DNA of 64,000 bases from Amycolatopsis sp. DSM 110486 (GTDB lineage: Bacteria > Actinomycetota > Actinomycetes > Mycobacteriales > Pseudonocardiaceae): contig NZ_CP080519.1 in the NCBI RefSeq assembly GCF_019468465.1, forward strand, positions 3,983,001 through 4,047,000. Direction: 5' to 3'. The stretch's first letter is position 1. Each line of letters opens with the position of its first letter. This document shows positions 49,105 to 57,697 of this stretch, piece by piece. The notes under the pieces were generated by a model. It was not told the DNA's origin, made no database searches, and worked only from the letters and a program-made list of their open reading frames with translations. A program made the position numbers and the translations under genes.

Positions 49105-50478
49105 TCAGGCTCCGATGGTCGGGGGCGTCGGCGGAAGGCCGGTGTGGGGATCGAGGAGCCTGCCGTCTTCGTCGTCGAGGAGCGAGAAGGCGGAGTCGTC
49201 GTCGATGCCGTACTTGCGTTGGTGCTCGGCGTCTTCCTCGCCCTTGCCCTTGTTGCCGGCTGCGCCCATGCCGCCCATTCCGGGCGAGCCCTTGGCGCCG
49301 GCCACCCCACCTCGGCTGCCCAGGGCGCCTGCTTCACCGAAGGCGCCGGACCCGGCACCACCACCGAGCCGCGACCCGGTTCCAGTCCCCGCCCCGCCGC
49401 GTCCGCCGAACGCCCCGGACCCACCTGCGCCGCCCGCACCGGCACCGGCGCCGGCGCCTACGCCGAAGCCGCCAGGCCCGAAGCCGTCCCCTCCCGTCGC
49501 CGACCACGACGGATTCCCACTGCCGACCGGGAACCTCTGCCCCGGCGGCGGAACTCGCGGATCGTCCAGATCACTCGACGTGTGCGTGTCGTCATCGTCA
49601 CCCGGCCGCCTACCCGGCCGCTCCTCATCCCGCGGCGGCCACTGCTCCGGCGGCACCACCGGCCGCCCTGTCGGCGGCGGCAACACTGTCGGCGGCGGAA
49701 TATTGGGCGGCGGCGTGGTCGGCGGGGGTGTCGTCGGCGGAGGCGTCGTGATGTGCCGGGTGTCGACCTCGGACTGTGAGGTGGAGGTGGTGTCGTCACC
49801 GTCTTTGCCGTCGTCCCGCTTTTTCTTGACCAGGTGCTTCACGGGCTTCGTCGGCTGGGTGATCGTGACAGTTCCGCCGAAATTGTCGAGCGTCCCGTAG
49901 TCGTTCTGGAGGCCTTGGCCGCTGGTTTGCGCCTGGCTCGCGTAACTCTGATACCGCGCGAGGTTCTGTTCAGCCAGCTGGTTGTACTGGCTGATCTTGT
50001 CCTCGGTGTCCGTGTCCCACGGCGTCGCCACGTCGATGAAGTCCTTGTGCGGCGGCTGGTTCGGCATGTCCTGCATCGACTGCCTCATGGAGTCGAAGCC
50101 GTGTGCCAGGCCATCCAAATTTTCCTGATTGCTCGTGTATGTCTGCGCGGCGGACGTCGTGGCGTTGGTGAACATCCTGATCCGGGCCTGCGCGGCGTCG
50201 GCGCCGCCACCTGTCCACACGGATTCGAGATTGGTGCTCAGGCCCTGGATGTCTCCGCTGAGCGTTCGGTGGTCGTCGGCGAGAGCGCCGGCCTTGACGG
50301 CGCCGTCGTGCCAGCTGGCGGCGCCTGCGCTGTTCTTGATCTTTTGCACCAACTCAGGTGTCGGCACCGACTGCGTGCCGACGTTGCCGTGCCAGACGTC
50401 GTCGGCCCAATGCCCGACGTCGCTGAAGCGGTCGCCGACCCACTTCGCGCCATCCCCGAGCATGTCAAAGAAGCCCAT
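49105..50478 (-). CDS. PPE/WXG-like ESX substrate with Pro- and Gly-rich regions
   Basis: A 457-residue protein. The N-terminus is MGFFDMLGDGAKWVGDRFSDVGHWADDVWHG. A helical ESX-type domain follows (about 40-200, with LESVWTGGGADAAQARI as the WXG motif). A Lys-rich bend and a Pro-rich stretch (PPPTTPPPTTPPPN) come next, then a Gly/Ala-rich region (about 330-410). The acidic tail ends GLPPTPPTIGA, sharing PP-x-IG with the other locus. It would be secreted by a type VII system with the PE-like gene product upstream as partner. Confidence 0.75.
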   Translation of the reverse strand: MGFFDMLGDGAKWVGDRFSDVGHWADDVWHGNVGTQSVPTPELVQKIKNSAGAASWHDGAVKAGALADDHRTLSGDIQGLSTNLESVWTGGGADAAQARIRMFTNATTSAAQTYTSNQENLDGLAHGFDSMRQSMQDMPNQPPHKDFIDVATPWDTDTEDKISQYNQLAEQNLARYQSYASQAQTSGQGLQNDYGTLDNFGGTVTITQPTKPVKHLVKKKRDDGKDGDDTTSTSQSEVDTRHITTPPPTTPPPTTPPPNIPPPTVLPPPTGRPVVPPEQWPPRDEERPGRRPGDDDDTHTSSDLDDPRVPPPGQRFPVGSGNPSWSATGGDGFGPGGFGVGAGAGAGAGGAGGSGAFGGRGGAGTGTGSRLGGGAGSGAFGEAGALGSRGGVAGAKGSPGMGGMGAAGNKGKGEEDAEHQRKYGIDDDSAFSLLDDEDGRLLDPHTGLPPTPPTIGA

Positions 50479-51104
50479 TACGCACCGGCTTTCTGGCGCA
50501 GGTTGGTGACAATCATGTCGACTACTTGAGCCGCGACGTCGCAGGGATCTTTTGTGCCGATCTTGGCAGAGCTGAGGTACAAGGAGGTGTCGAAGGAGAG
50601 ATCGTCGCGGATGCCGGTGCTCACTTCACAGAAGGAGCTCGTGTTGCCGGCGCTTTCCGTCGAGTACGCGACTGCCGGGAAACCTTGGACCGGAGGGAGT
50701 ACCTGCCAGCGCTTGACCTGCCGCTGGGTGTTCTCGTAAACACCGCTGAGCCCTTGATGGGTCTGGGTCACGAAGCTGACGCCAACGGCTGCCCCGCTGG
50801 TGCTGTTGTGCCAATTGCAGGCGGGGCCGAGGCCTGCCGAATCGTCCCGCGCGCCCTGCGGTGTGATGGTGAGGATCCGATTGAGCTGGTCCGGAGTGAG
50901 CGCGTCTTGACACGGGTCACCTGACAGCACCGATGCCGGAAGCGGGTGCTCGACGCGCGGGGCACCGTCATGAGGCAGCGCGGCCGTGGTCGCCGACGGC
51001 GCGGTGCTCGCCGGTGTGGACGGGCTCGCGGTCGAGCAGCCGGCCGCGACAGTCAGCACCGCAGCGGCAGCGGACAAGGTCATGACCACCCGATACTTCG
51101 TCAC
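50478..51104 (-). CDS. DUF3558 lipoprotein
   Basis: A 208-residue lipoprotein. The signal ends in the lipobox VAAGC (Cys about 23). A Ser/Thr/Pro linker leads to the DUF3558 domain with SGDPCQDALTPDQLNRIL, a central GPACNWHNSTSGAAVGVSF and the late KDPCDVAAQVVDMIVTNLR. Four cysteines suggest two disulfides. DUF3558 proteins accompany ESX substrates in Pseudonocardiaceae; their role is unknown. Stop and start overlaps with its neighbours show it is part of the ESX operon. A broken paralogue lies at 51723-52332. Confidence 0.82.
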   Translation of the reverse strand: MTKYRVVMTLSAAAAVLTVAAGCSTASPSTPASTAPSATTAALPHDGAPRVEHPLPASVLSGDPCQDALTPDQLNRILTITPQGARDDSAGLGPACNWHNSTSGAAVGVSFVTQTHQGLSGVYENTQRQVKRWQVLPPVQGFPAVAYSTESAGNTSSFCEVSTGIRDDLSFDTSLYLSSAKIGTKDPCDVAAQVVDMIVTNLRQKAGA

Positions 51105-51577
51105 GCCAACCCCGTGTTCTGTTGTCCGGCCGCCGCGTTCTTCACGTCGGTTCCGGCTTGTTCGTCGGCCGTCACTGTGAGTCCCAGCGCTTTCTCCAGC
51201 GCCTGTACCAGATCTGAAGCGTATTTCAGCTCCTGTGTGACCTGATCATTGCCGGAGGCGAAGGCTCCTGTGCCCTGCCCGCCGACGAGCAGAGAGTTGT
51301 AGCTGACACTGCTGGGGTCGTCAGCCGGGGCCTTGATCTGGAGCAGTTCGATCGCCTTGTGCTGGAGGTCCTGAAGTCGGTCGCGGACGCTCCTGGCGCG
51401 GGTGAGCATGCCCTGGGCCTCCTCGCGGCTGAGGCTGAACCGTCCGGCGCCCGGCCCGCCGGGATTGGGTACGTCGCCGACAGCACCGCCACTGGCCGCA
51501 CCGCCGCCGGCGGGTGCGTCGGTGATGACGAAGTCGAGCCCGGTGAGCCAGCTTGGCTCCGAGGCAGTCTCAGCCAC
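51101..51577 (-). CDS. PE-like helical ESX protein
   Basis: A 158-residue protein with a Gly/Ala-rich N-terminal third (APAGGGAASGGAVG) and a helical remainder (SLSREEAQGMLTRARSVRDRLQDLQHKAIELLQ, then ELKYASDLVQALEKALGLTV). It is the first gene of the operon and overlaps the DUF3558 gene by four bases (ATGA). It resembles the PE-like partner of PPE-type proteins by position and helical content. There is no signal peptide, as expected for type VII substrates. Confidence 0.65.
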   Translation of the reverse strand: MAETASEPSWLTGLDFVITDAPAGGGAASGGAVGDVPNPGGPGAGRFSLSREEAQGMLTRARSVRDRLQDLQHKAIELLQIKAPADDPSSVSYNSLLVGGQGTGAFASGNDQVTQELKYASDLVQALEKALGLTVTADEQAGTDVKNAAAGQQNTGLA

Positions 51578-51722
51578 TGCCTTCCCCCTCTGAAAACACG
51601 TCGGTCCGGCCGTGGACCGCCCCCTGCGGTCTACCGTAATGGACTGATCACCCTCGGGTGGGCATTTTGCCGAAGTCGGGCAAAGGGCGCCAGGGCGCAG
51701 TCGCCGATCGGGTGGACGGCCG

Positions 51723-52332
51723 TCATCCGGCCGCGCGCCGGCGGAGGTTGGTCACGAGTAGGTCGGCGATTTGGGCCCCCACGTCACAAGGCGCGGCCTT
51801 GCCGACCTTCGTGCTGCCCAGGTTGAGCGAGACATCGACGGTCAGGTCGTCCCGGATGCCAACGCTCACCTCGCAGAAATCCTTCTCGGCCTCCGCCCCG
51901 ACAGCCACGTCCGAGACGGCCGGGAACCCCTGGATAGTCGGCAGCTCCTTCCACAGGCTGGCTCGTGGTTTCGTGTTCGCGTACACGGCGCTGAGCCCGT
52001 CGTGCACCTGTGTGGTGTAGCTGATGCCCACGACGGCGCCCGTATCGCTGTTCGTCCAGCGGCACGCGGGCCGAGAGACGGGAGGTCGTCACGTTTGCTG
52101 GGCACCGCACTTCCGAAGACCTGCTTGACCTGGTCCGGAGTCAACGCCTCCTGGCACGGGTCACCGGAGACCACGGAGGCGGGCAGGTGGTGCTCGACCT
52201 TCGGGGCGCCGTGGTGGGGCAGCGTCTCGGTGGCCGGGGAGGTGGTGGCCGGAGCGGCCGGGGGCTGCTCGAGCAAGCGGAGACGGCTATCGCGGCCCCG
52301 CACAACGTGACCAGCCCAGCAAATCCACGCAC
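51723..52332 (-). pseudogene. Frameshifted DUF3558 lipoprotein
   Basis: A second DUF3558 gene reads in three pieces. From the GTG at 52332 a lipoprotein signal ends IAVSACSS. One C short in a run of C near 52262 shifts the frame to PATTSPATETLPHHGAPKVEHHLPASVVSGDPCQEALTPDQV. A second shift, near 52070, moves it to ACRWTNSDTGAVVGISYTTQ and then normally to the stop at 51723. Pieces match the intact paralogue at 50478-51104 in order. It is either a true pseudogene or carries two sequencing indels at C runs. Confidence 0.8.
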
Positions 52333-52497
52333 GGCCAGCCTCCCCGAGTGTTCAGGCCGCGATCGGCCGGTTACTTCAGGTTACCGAGACAAAGGGGACA
52401 GGGCGTCACCTACTAGGGGCCAACCGGCACTGTCGCTCCTGACACATCGCGTCGCGGGGGTGGGCGGGGGTGCTTAGGGTGCCGGGGTGGGTGCGTT

Positions 52498-53259
52498 ATG
52501 ACGTGGTGGCATGCGGTGATCATCTTCGTCGCCGGGGTGTGGGCGGGGACGATCAACGCGGTGGTCGGGTCGGGGACGTTGGTGACGTTTCCGGTGCTCG
52601 TGGCGTTGGGGTACCCGCCGATCACGGCGACGACGTCCAACGCCGTGGGGCTCGCGCCCGGCACGATCAGTGGGGCGTACGGCTACCGGGCCGAGCTGGA
52701 GGGGTACTGGCCGCAGGTGCTGAGGTTCTCGGTGGCGTCGTTCTTCGGCGCGATCGGGGGGACGATTCTGCTGCTGACGTTGCCCAAGGACGCCTTCGAG
52801 ACGATCGTGCCGGTGCTCGTGGGGCTGGCGGTGGTGCTGGTGATCGTGCAGCCGAGGGTGTCGAAGTGGGTGCAGAAGCGTCGTGACGCCAACGGCACCG
52901 AGCACAAACCCGGGCCGCTGCTTCTCGGGTTGCTGTTCGTCATCGGCATTTACGGCGGCTATTTCACCGCCGCGCAGGGCGTGATGATGATGGCCGTCAT
53001 GGGGATGCTGCTGTCGGAGCCCCTGCAACGGCTCAACGGGGTCAAGAACGTCCTCGCGGCCGTCGTCAACGTCATCGCCGGCCTCATCTACGCCGTGGTC
53101 GCCCCGGTGAGCTGGCCGGTGATCGGGCTGCTGGCCGTCGGGTCGACGATCGGGGGGCAGATCGGGGCGAAGGTCGGCCGCAAGTTGTCGCCGACGGTGT
53201 TGAGGGCCGTGATCGTGGTGATCGGTGTTGCGGCTGTGGTGGAACTAGTCCTGAAGTGA
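52498..53259 (+). CDS. TauE/SafE (TSUP) family transporter
   Basis: A 253-residue membrane protein with about eight membrane segments. The family repeat appears as VWAGTINAVVGSGTLVTFPVLVALGYPPITATTSNAVGLAPG in the first half and GYFTAAQGVMMMAVMG, then NGVKNVLAAVVNVIAGLIY, in the second. TSUP proteins export or import sulfite, sulfoacetate and similar organic anions. The substrate is not evident. It converges on a truncated regulator gene with a 15-base overlap. Confidence 0.9.
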   Translation: MTWWHAVIIFVAGVWAGTINAVVGSGTLVTFPVLVALGYPPITATTSNAVGLAPGTISGAYGYRAELEGYWPQVLRFSVASFFGAIGGTILLLTLPKDAFETIVPVLVGLAVVLVIVQPRVSKWVQKRRDANGTEHKPGPLLLGLLFVIGIYGGYFTAAQGVMMMAVMGMLLSEPLQRLNGVKNVLAAVVNVIAGLIYAVVAPVSWPVIGLLAVGSTIGGQIGAKVGRKLSPTVLRAVIVVIGVAAVVELVLK

Positions 53260-53787
53260 CTGCCACTGCCACGGTCGTGAGTGTTGTGCACGGGTGATGG
53301 CAGGGGTGAGACGCCGGCCGCTGATGTCTTCGTGGTGACTTGCCACTGTGGCAAGGAGCGTCCTTGATCGGTCGGTGTCGAGGGCGAATTCTTTGACCCG
53401 GTCGAGAACTTGCCGGTACTCACTGAGCTCGTTTGGGCTCTCGAGGTACAGCGACGTGAATTGATTCTCCGCGTACACAACCGGCTTGTGGTTCCGGAAA
53501 TGCAGCAAACGAAACGCCGGTCCGAAAACCCCGGCCGGGCAGCTGTCGGCCGGGATCACTCGCACAGCACAGTGCGGCTCCGACGAGACGAACAGCAGGT
53601 GGAAGAGCTGATCACGCGTCACCTCGGGCTCCGCGACCGGCGCGCGAAGCACGTCTTCGTGGATGGACGCGCTGAACCTGGGCGGGTTCACGCGGCGCAG
53701 AAGCTTCTGTCTGTTCAGCCAGTCCCACTCGCAGAGGGAGTGCGACGCGGCAAGATCAGCGGAACGGATGCCGTCCCGCCGACCCAT
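53245..53787 (-). pseudogene. DUF5753 regulator fragment lacking its HTH
   Basis: A 180-residue frame matches the C-terminal DUF5753 domain of actinobacterial XRE regulators (RFSASIHEDVLRAPVAEPEVTRDQLFHLLF, CAVRVIPADSCPAGVFGPAFRLLHF, PVVYAENQFTSLYLES, then FALDTDRSRTLLATVA). The N-terminal helix-turn-helix of about 90 residues is missing; upstream DNA begins directly with the hisC region. It is probably a remnant, or a free ligand-like domain if transcribed. The partner DUF397 gene usually found beside such regulators is absent. Confidence 0.7.
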
Positions 53788-53808
53788 GCCACCCTGTCAC
53801 ACCAAAGA

Positions 53809-54864
53809 TCACACCAAAAACTCCCGGGCGGCCGCCAGGAACAGGTCGTTCTCCTCCGGGGTCCCGATGGTCACGCGAGCACCATCGCCCGGGAACGGGC
53901 GCACGATCAGCTTGCGGTCCAGCATGTGCTCGGAGAAGGCGACCGTGCGCTCGCCCAGTGGGAACCACACGAAATTGGCCTGAGTAACCGGAATCTCGTA
54001 GCCCATGGAAACCAACGCTGTACGCACGCGGTCGCGTTCGGACATGATTTCGGCGCAGCGTTCCATGAGCTCGTCGGCGGCGTCCAGCGAAGCCATGGCG
54101 GCGACCTGGGCGATGGCGTTCACCGAGAAGGCCACGTACACCTGGCGAAGCGCCTCCGCGATTGAAGCGCAAGCCACGGCGTAGCCCACCCGCAGGCCGG
54201 CCAGCCCGTAGGCCTTCGAGAAAGTCCGCAGCACCGCCACGTTTTCCCGGGTACGCGCGATTTCCACGCCGTCCGGCACGTCAATATCTGTGACGAATTC
54301 CTTGTAGGCCTCGTCCAGCACCACCAGCACGTGGGGCGGCACGGCGTCGATGAAGCGCTCCAGCTCGTCGTGCGTCAGCACGGTGCCGGTGGGGTTGTTG
54401 GGGTTGCAGACGAAGATGAGCTTCGTGCGGTCGGTGATGGCCGCGAGCATGGCGTCGAGGTCGAGCCCGTGCCCGGAGGTCAGTGGCACCTTGACCGACT
54501 GAGCGTGCGCGACCTGCGTGACGATCGGGTACGCCTCGAACGAGCGCCACGCGAACATCACCTCGTCGCCAGGGCCGCAGACGGCCTGGATGAGCTGCTG
54601 GCACAAGGAAACCGAGCCGCAGCCGACCGCGAGGTGCTCGATGGGGACGTCCAAGTCACGAGCGAGGCGTTCGCGCAGGGCGTGGGAACCGCTGTCGGGG
54701 TAGCGATTGACGTCGGCCATCGCGTCGGTGATGGCGGCGCGCACGCTGGGCAGCGGGCCGCCTGGCACCTCGTTGCTCGCGAGCTTGATCGCGCCTTGGA
54801 TCGTCCGGCCGGGGACGTACTTCGGCAACGAATCGAGGTCGGGGCGCGGTGCGAGGGACGGCAT
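53809..54864 (-). CDS. hisC: Histidinol-phosphate/aromatic aminotransferase (HisC2-like)
   Basis: A 351-residue fold-type I aminotransferase. Substrate-side ASNEVPGGPLPSVRAAI, NPNNPTGTVLTHDEL, LDEAYKEFV and the PLP lysine in LRTFSKAYGLAGLRVGYA are all present. The family covers histidinol-phosphate and aromatic amino-acid aminotransferases (Rv3772 HisC2/Pat type). The lack of a his operon nearby favours the latter. A GAGGAG box precedes the ATG at 54864. The same general chromosomal neighbourhood (Rv3772-Rv3783) recurs in mycobacteria. Confidence 0.9.
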   Translation of the reverse strand: MPSLAPRPDLDSLPKYVPGRTIQGAIKLASNEVPGGPLPSVRAAITDAMADVNRYPDSGSHALRERLARDLDVPIEHLAVGCGSVSLCQQLIQAVCGPGDEVMFAWRSFEAYPIVTQVAHAQSVKVPLTSGHGLDLDAMLAAITDRTKLIFVCNPNNPTGTVLTHDELERFIDAVPPHVLVVLDEAYKEFVTDIDVPDGVEIARTRENVAVLRTFSKAYGLAGLRVGYAVACASIAEALRQVYVAFSVNAIAQVAAMASLDAADELMERCAEIMSERDRVRTALVSMGYEIPVTQANFVWFPLGERTVAFSEHMLDRKLIVRPFPGDGARVTIGTPEENDLFLAAAREFLV

Positions 54865-54968
54865 CGTCGGTACTCCTCGGGTCAAACGGGATGGCCTGGC
54901 CACCGTATCTCGCGACGTCGGATCCACAAAGGTTCCCAATGTTCACCCGGAGGTGATTGCATGAGGTG

Positions 54969-55601
54969 ATGACGTCGACGAGCACCGTGGATTACCAGCG
55001 TACCGACGGTCGCGCGCTGCGCCTCACCTTCGCGGAGCCCGACGGTGCCATCCGCGGCGGCCTCGTTGTCCTGCACGAAGGCGACGGGGTCACCGACGGT
55101 GTGGTGCTGCTCGTCGCGAGCCTGGCGAACGAAGGCTGGCTCACCGTCACGCCCCACATCGACGGCGGCGAGAAGCTCACGCAACAGGACCTCCTCGACG
55201 CGACGGACATCACACTCGAATGGCTGGTCGAGCACGGTGTGGAGGCCGATCTGCGCGGCGTCGTCGGGTTCGACCTGGGTGGCACGGCGGCGCTCGTGGT
55301 CGCGTCGCACCGCCGGCTCGGCGCGGCGGTGAGTGTGGGCGGCCAGCGCGTGACGGAGCTGCCGCGGCTGCTGGACATCGCGGGCCACCTGACCAGCCCG
55401 TGGCTCGGCATGTACGGCGACGCCGGTGACGAAGCCGGCGGCGCCGAGGTGGAGCAGCTGCGCGAAGCGGCGGCGTCGGCGAGGGTGGCCACGAACGTCG
55501 TGCGCTACCCGGGCGCCAACCACCGCTTCGACGCCGACCCCAGCGCGGCCGAGGAAGCCTGGCAGCGCACGTTGGACTGGTTCGACGCGCACCTGCGGTA
55601 G
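54969..55601 (+). CDS. Dienelactone-hydrolase-like alpha/beta hydrolase
   Basis: A 210-residue protein of the dienelactone hydrolase fold. The strand VVLHEGDGVTDGVVLLVASLANEGWLTVTPHI is followed by the nucleophile elbow GVVGFDLGGTAAL, then MYGDAGDE and NHRFDADPSA for the acid and histidine. In dienelactone hydrolases the elbow residue is Cys (G-x-C-x-G-G). Here it is Asp, which would suit a haloacid/epoxide-type ester mechanism or an inactive protein. It diverges from hisC. Confidence 0.78.
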   Translation: MTSTSTVDYQRTDGRALRLTFAEPDGAIRGGLVVLHEGDGVTDGVVLLVASLANEGWLTVTPHIDGGEKLTQQDLLDATDITLEWLVEHGVEADLRGVVGFDLGGTAALVVASHRRLGAAVSVGGQRVTELPRLLDIAGHLTSPWLGMYGDAGDEAGGAEVEQLREAAASARVATNVVRYPGANHRFDADPSAAEEAWQRTLDWFDAHLR

Positions 55602-55663
55602 ACCGAAGACAGGCCAGAGACAAGACGGTGGCCGGGGTGGTTAGCCGCAGTTAACATCGGCGG

Positions 55664-57655
55664 GTGACCCAGACTGCCGATGTTCCCGAAGTGCTCTGGC
55701 GACCCGACCCGAGCCGCGTGTCCGACACTCGCATCGAAGCGTTCCGCAGGTGGCTGCGGGAAGAACGCGGCGTGGAGGTCGACGACTACGACTCGCTCTG
55801 GCGCTACTCCGTGGAGCACGTGCCTGAATTCTGGGCGGCCGTCGCCGAGTTCTCCGGCGTGCGCTGGCACGAGAAGCCGCGAGAGGTCCTCTCGGGCGCG
55901 ATGCCGAACGCGAAGTGGTTCGACGGCGGCACGCTGAACTACGCGGAACACGCGCTCAGCCCGGGTGTCGCGGGCGCGGCGAAGAGCGACGACGAGCTCG
56001 CCGTGATCTTCCACCGCGAAGACGGCTTCGCCGAGCAGCTCACGTACGGCGACCTTCGCGCGCAGGTCGCCGCGGCGCGCGGAGCGCTGAAGGCGTTGGG
56101 CGTGGCGAAGGGCGACCGGGTGGTGGCGCTGGCACCGAACTGCCCGCAGACGCTCGTCGCGTTCCTGGCGGCGGCGTCGCTGGGCGCGATCTGGTCGTCG
56201 TGCTCACCGGACTTCGGCGTGCGCGCGATTTCCGACCGTTTCACGCAGATCGAGCCGAAGGTGCTCATCGCGGTGAACGGCTACGCCTACAACGGCCGCG
56301 AGTTCGACGTCACTCCCACGGTCGAGCGGTTGAGTGCCGACATCCCGTCGCTGAGCGCGACCGTTCTCGTGAAATACGTGGGTGGCGGGACCGTTGACGG
56401 CGCCCTCGACTGGAACGCGCTGCTCGCCGAGCACGCCGGCACCGAGCTGGCGTACGCGCCGGTGGAGTTCGGGCATCCGCTGTGGGTGTTGTACTCGTCC
56501 GGCACCACGGGTTTGCCGAAGGGGATCGTGCAGGGGCACGGCGGGATCGTCGTCGAGCACCTCAAAGCCCTTTCCCTGCAAGCGGATCTCGGGCCGGGCG
56601 AGCGGTTCTTCTGGTTCACCACCACCGGCTGGATGATGTGGAACTTCCTCATCTCGGGCCTGCTCGTGGGGTCCACGATCGTCCTCTACGACGGCAGCCC
56701 CGGCCACCCGGACCTCAACGTGCTGTGGCGCCTGGCCGAGCAGCACCGCATCACGTACTTCGGCACGTCGGCGCCGTTCATCCAGAGCTGCCTCAAGGCG
56801 GGGCTGGAACCGTCGGCGCGTTACGACCTGAGTGCGTTGCGCGCCTTGGGTTCCACGGGTGCGCCGCTGTCGGTCGAGGGCTTCCGGTGGATCGCCGACA
56901 AGATCGGGAAGTCGGTGCAGATCTGCTCTGTCTCCGGCGGCACGGACCTGTGCGCGGCGTTCGTGGCGGCGTCGCCGGACGTGCCGGTGTGGCTGGGCGA
57001 GCTATCGTGCCGGGCGCTGGGCGCGGCCGTCGCGTCGTACGACGAGGCCGGTTACCCGCTGGTCGACCAGGTCGGCGAGCTGGTGATCACGGAGCCCATG
57101 CCGTCGATGCCGGTGTTCTTCTGGAACGACCCCGACGGCACGCGGCTGCACGAGGCGTACTTCGACATGTATCCCGGCGTCTGGCGCCACGGCGACTGGA
57201 TCCGCGTGACCCCGCGCGGCTCCGCGGTGATCTACGGCCGCAGCGACTCCACGCTCAACCGCGGCGGCGTGCGCATGGGCACGGCGGAGTTCTACCGCGT
57301 GGTGGAGGGTTTCGACGAGGTCGCCGACTCCCTGGTCGTGGACACTTCCGCGGTCGGCAACGACGACGGGCAGCTGCTGTGTTTCCTCGTGCTGGCGCCG
57401 GGTGTGGATCTTGCCGACGTGGAGCCGAAGCTGCGGAAGGAGCTTCGTAGCGCTCTGTCACCGCGCCACGTTCCCGACCGGTTCGTGGTGGTCGGCGAAA
57501 TCCCCCGTACCTTGAACGGTAAGAAGTGTGAGGTGCCGGTGAAGAAGATACTCTCCGGAGTCGCGCCGGAGAGGGCTGTGAGCAGGGACGCGCTGGCCAA
57601 CCCGGCCGCGTTGGCCCCGTTCACGGAGCTCGCGGGGGAGCTCGCCGGGCGGTGA
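55664..57655 (+). CDS. Acetoacetyl-CoA synthetase
   Basis: A 663-residue acyl-adenylate-forming enzyme matching acetoacetate-CoA ligase. The N-terminal LWRYSVEHVPEFWAAVAEFSGV motif is typical. The AMP-binding core has YSSGTTGLPKGIVQGHGG, then GGTDLCAAFV and HGDWIRVTPRGSAVIYGRSDSTLNRGGVRMGTAEFYR, and the C-terminal GKKCEVPVKKIL carries the adenylation lysine. It activates acetoacetate to acetoacetyl-CoA for polyhydroxyalkanoate, lipid or ketone use. The GTG start at 55664 gives the family-typical length. Confidence 0.93.
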   Translation: MTQTADVPEVLWRPDPSRVSDTRIEAFRRWLREERGVEVDDYDSLWRYSVEHVPEFWAAVAEFSGVRWHEKPREVLSGAMPNAKWFDGGTLNYAEHALSPGVAGAAKSDDELAVIFHREDGFAEQLTYGDLRAQVAAARGALKALGVAKGDRVVALAPNCPQTLVAFLAAASLGAIWSSCSPDFGVRAISDRFTQIEPKVLIAVNGYAYNGREFDVTPTVERLSADIPSLSATVLVKYVGGGTVDGALDWNALLAEHAGTELAYAPVEFGHPLWVLYSSGTTGLPKGIVQGHGGIVVEHLKALSLQADLGPGERFFWFTTTGWMMWNFLISGLLVGSTIVLYDGSPGHPDLNVLWRLAEQHRITYFGTSAPFIQSCLKAGLEPSARYDLSALRALGSTGAPLSVEGFRWIADKIGKSVQICSVSGGTDLCAAFVAASPDVPVWLGELSCRALGAAVASYDEAGYPLVDQVGELVITEPMPSMPVFFWNDPDGTRLHEAYFDMYPGVWRHGDWIRVTPRGSAVIYGRSDSTLNRGGVRMGTAEFYRVVEGFDEVADSLVVDTSAVGNDDGQLLCFLVLAPGVDLADVEPKLRKELRSALSPRHVPDRFVVVGEIPRTLNGKKCEVPVKKILSGVAPERAVSRDALANPAALAPFTELAGELAGR

Positions 57656-57697
57656 CGAAGCAGGGGGAAGCATGGCTGGGCCGTACGTGTTGCACGC

